A DNA stretch of 64,000 nt from Helopsaltes ochotensis (taxonomy: Eukaryota > Chordata > Aves > Passeriformes > Locustellidae). Below the pieces are notes generated by a model, which saw only the letters and a list, made by a program, of their open reading frames with translations, ran no database searches and had not been told where the DNA came from. The first letter of the stretch is position 1, and each line of letters begins with the position of its first letter. The stretch spans positions 269,097-333,096 of the forward strand of contig VXBM01000043.1 of NCBI GenBank assembly GCA_013400155.1, read 5' to 3'. Positions 63,501 to 64,000 of this stretch are shown in pieces. Position numbers and translations under genes: made by a program.

Positions 63501-64000
63501 CCTTTGTTCACTAGACATTCTTTGAACAGACACAATTGCTTACCAAGGCCATGCAGTGCCAAATATTTATATGGATAATAATAGCTGCTCTCACTCCACT
63601 TACAAATAGCACTGAGAATACTCAGAACAAAGTGCTAAGGGTCTTGTTATTTATTCACTTCTGAAAGACAAAATGGTTTCTGAAAGAAAGGTGTCTTACA
63701 CTTTAAACACTTTCCACGTGTACCAACTTATATAAAATATTTAAGCTACAAATGGAATATTTGAGAGTCTTAAAATAACCTAGTGACAATTATTTAGGAA
63801 TCTGTCCCTCTTATGACAAACAACAAAGGACCATACCAGATAGCTACTGCAACTCTTTTTCTGCAGAGGAGCACCACATGCATGTGGAGACACATATATG
63901 CAGGCAGGTATGCAGGCTATTGTAAGGTTAACTCAGCTCACACACAATATGCTCCGGTGCATGCTTAATGAAAAACACTTTAATATTTTTAAAGAGCAAG
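60570..64000. other. AT-rich noncoding stretch, no gene seen
   Basis: No exon, RNA gene or mobile-element edge was recognised in the last 3.4 kb. The part near 62.6-62.95 kb is complex AT-rich sequence that could be constrained, but nothing distinguishes it clearly. Short CAGGCAG-type repeats occur near 60675 and 63905. Confidence 0.55.

Noticed and set aside
1..64000. CRISPR array, operon, phage or plasmid functions
   Set aside because: The window shows none of these: no spaced direct repeats, no dense coding, and the mobile elements are vertebrate retroelements.

Overview
The window looks like AT-rich, gene-poor DNA from a bird. The evidence is three 3' ends of CR1-type LINEs (21.3-22.5 kb) carrying the avian CR1 signature (TTTTCCAACC followed by an ATTCTATGATTCTA tail) and one LTR at 60.0-60.6 kb of a family I recognise as common in bird genomes (class III/ERVL-like). 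No bacterial, plasmid or phage organisation is present. The order or species cannot be decided from the sequence. There is one assembly gap of 274 N inside a (GGGAA)n repeat at 47.0-47.3 kb.

Layout. 1-21.3 kb: AT-rich single-copy DNA with two microsatellites and no convincing exon. 21.3-22.5 kb: a nest of three 5'-truncated CR1 fragments, the first with a 44-bp tandem duplication of its 3' tail. 25.8-26.4 kb: the only clearly GC- and CpG-rich interval. It consists of a short CpG island with GC boxes, a consensus splice donor (GTAAGTA) on the minus strand just below it, and a composite (AAGGC)n minisatellite and a G-quadruplex motif just above it. I read this as the promoter and first exon of a minus-strand transcript whose first intron would run toward coordinate 1. 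26.4-36.3 kb: AT-rich DNA with one conserved-element-like stretch containing a 14-bp homeodomain-type palindrome, a small tandem repeat and a perfect 18-bp palindrome. 36.33-36.76 kb: the best protein-coding candidate, a plus-strand open frame of about 129 codons with a BEN-domain-like C-terminal half and an AATAAA signal 31 nt after the stop. 36.8-60 kb: AT-rich DNA, the gapped (GGGAA)n repeat, small repeats, an AT-rich hairpin and another possible conserved element. 60.0-60.6 kb: a solo LTR with near-identical 5-bp flanks. 60.6-64 kb: AT-rich DNA, nothing recognised.

No multi-gene system is visible. The two items most likely to matter are the minus-strand CpG-island promoter at 26 kb and the plus-strand BEN-like open frame at 36.4 kb. 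Their orientations and separation mean they would belong to different transcripts. Nearly all other open frames are shorter than about 130 codons, have no recognisable motif, and are what AT-rich noncoding DNA gives by chance. All coordinates of repeats without sharp edges are approximate, and all conservation statements are inference because no alignment could be run.
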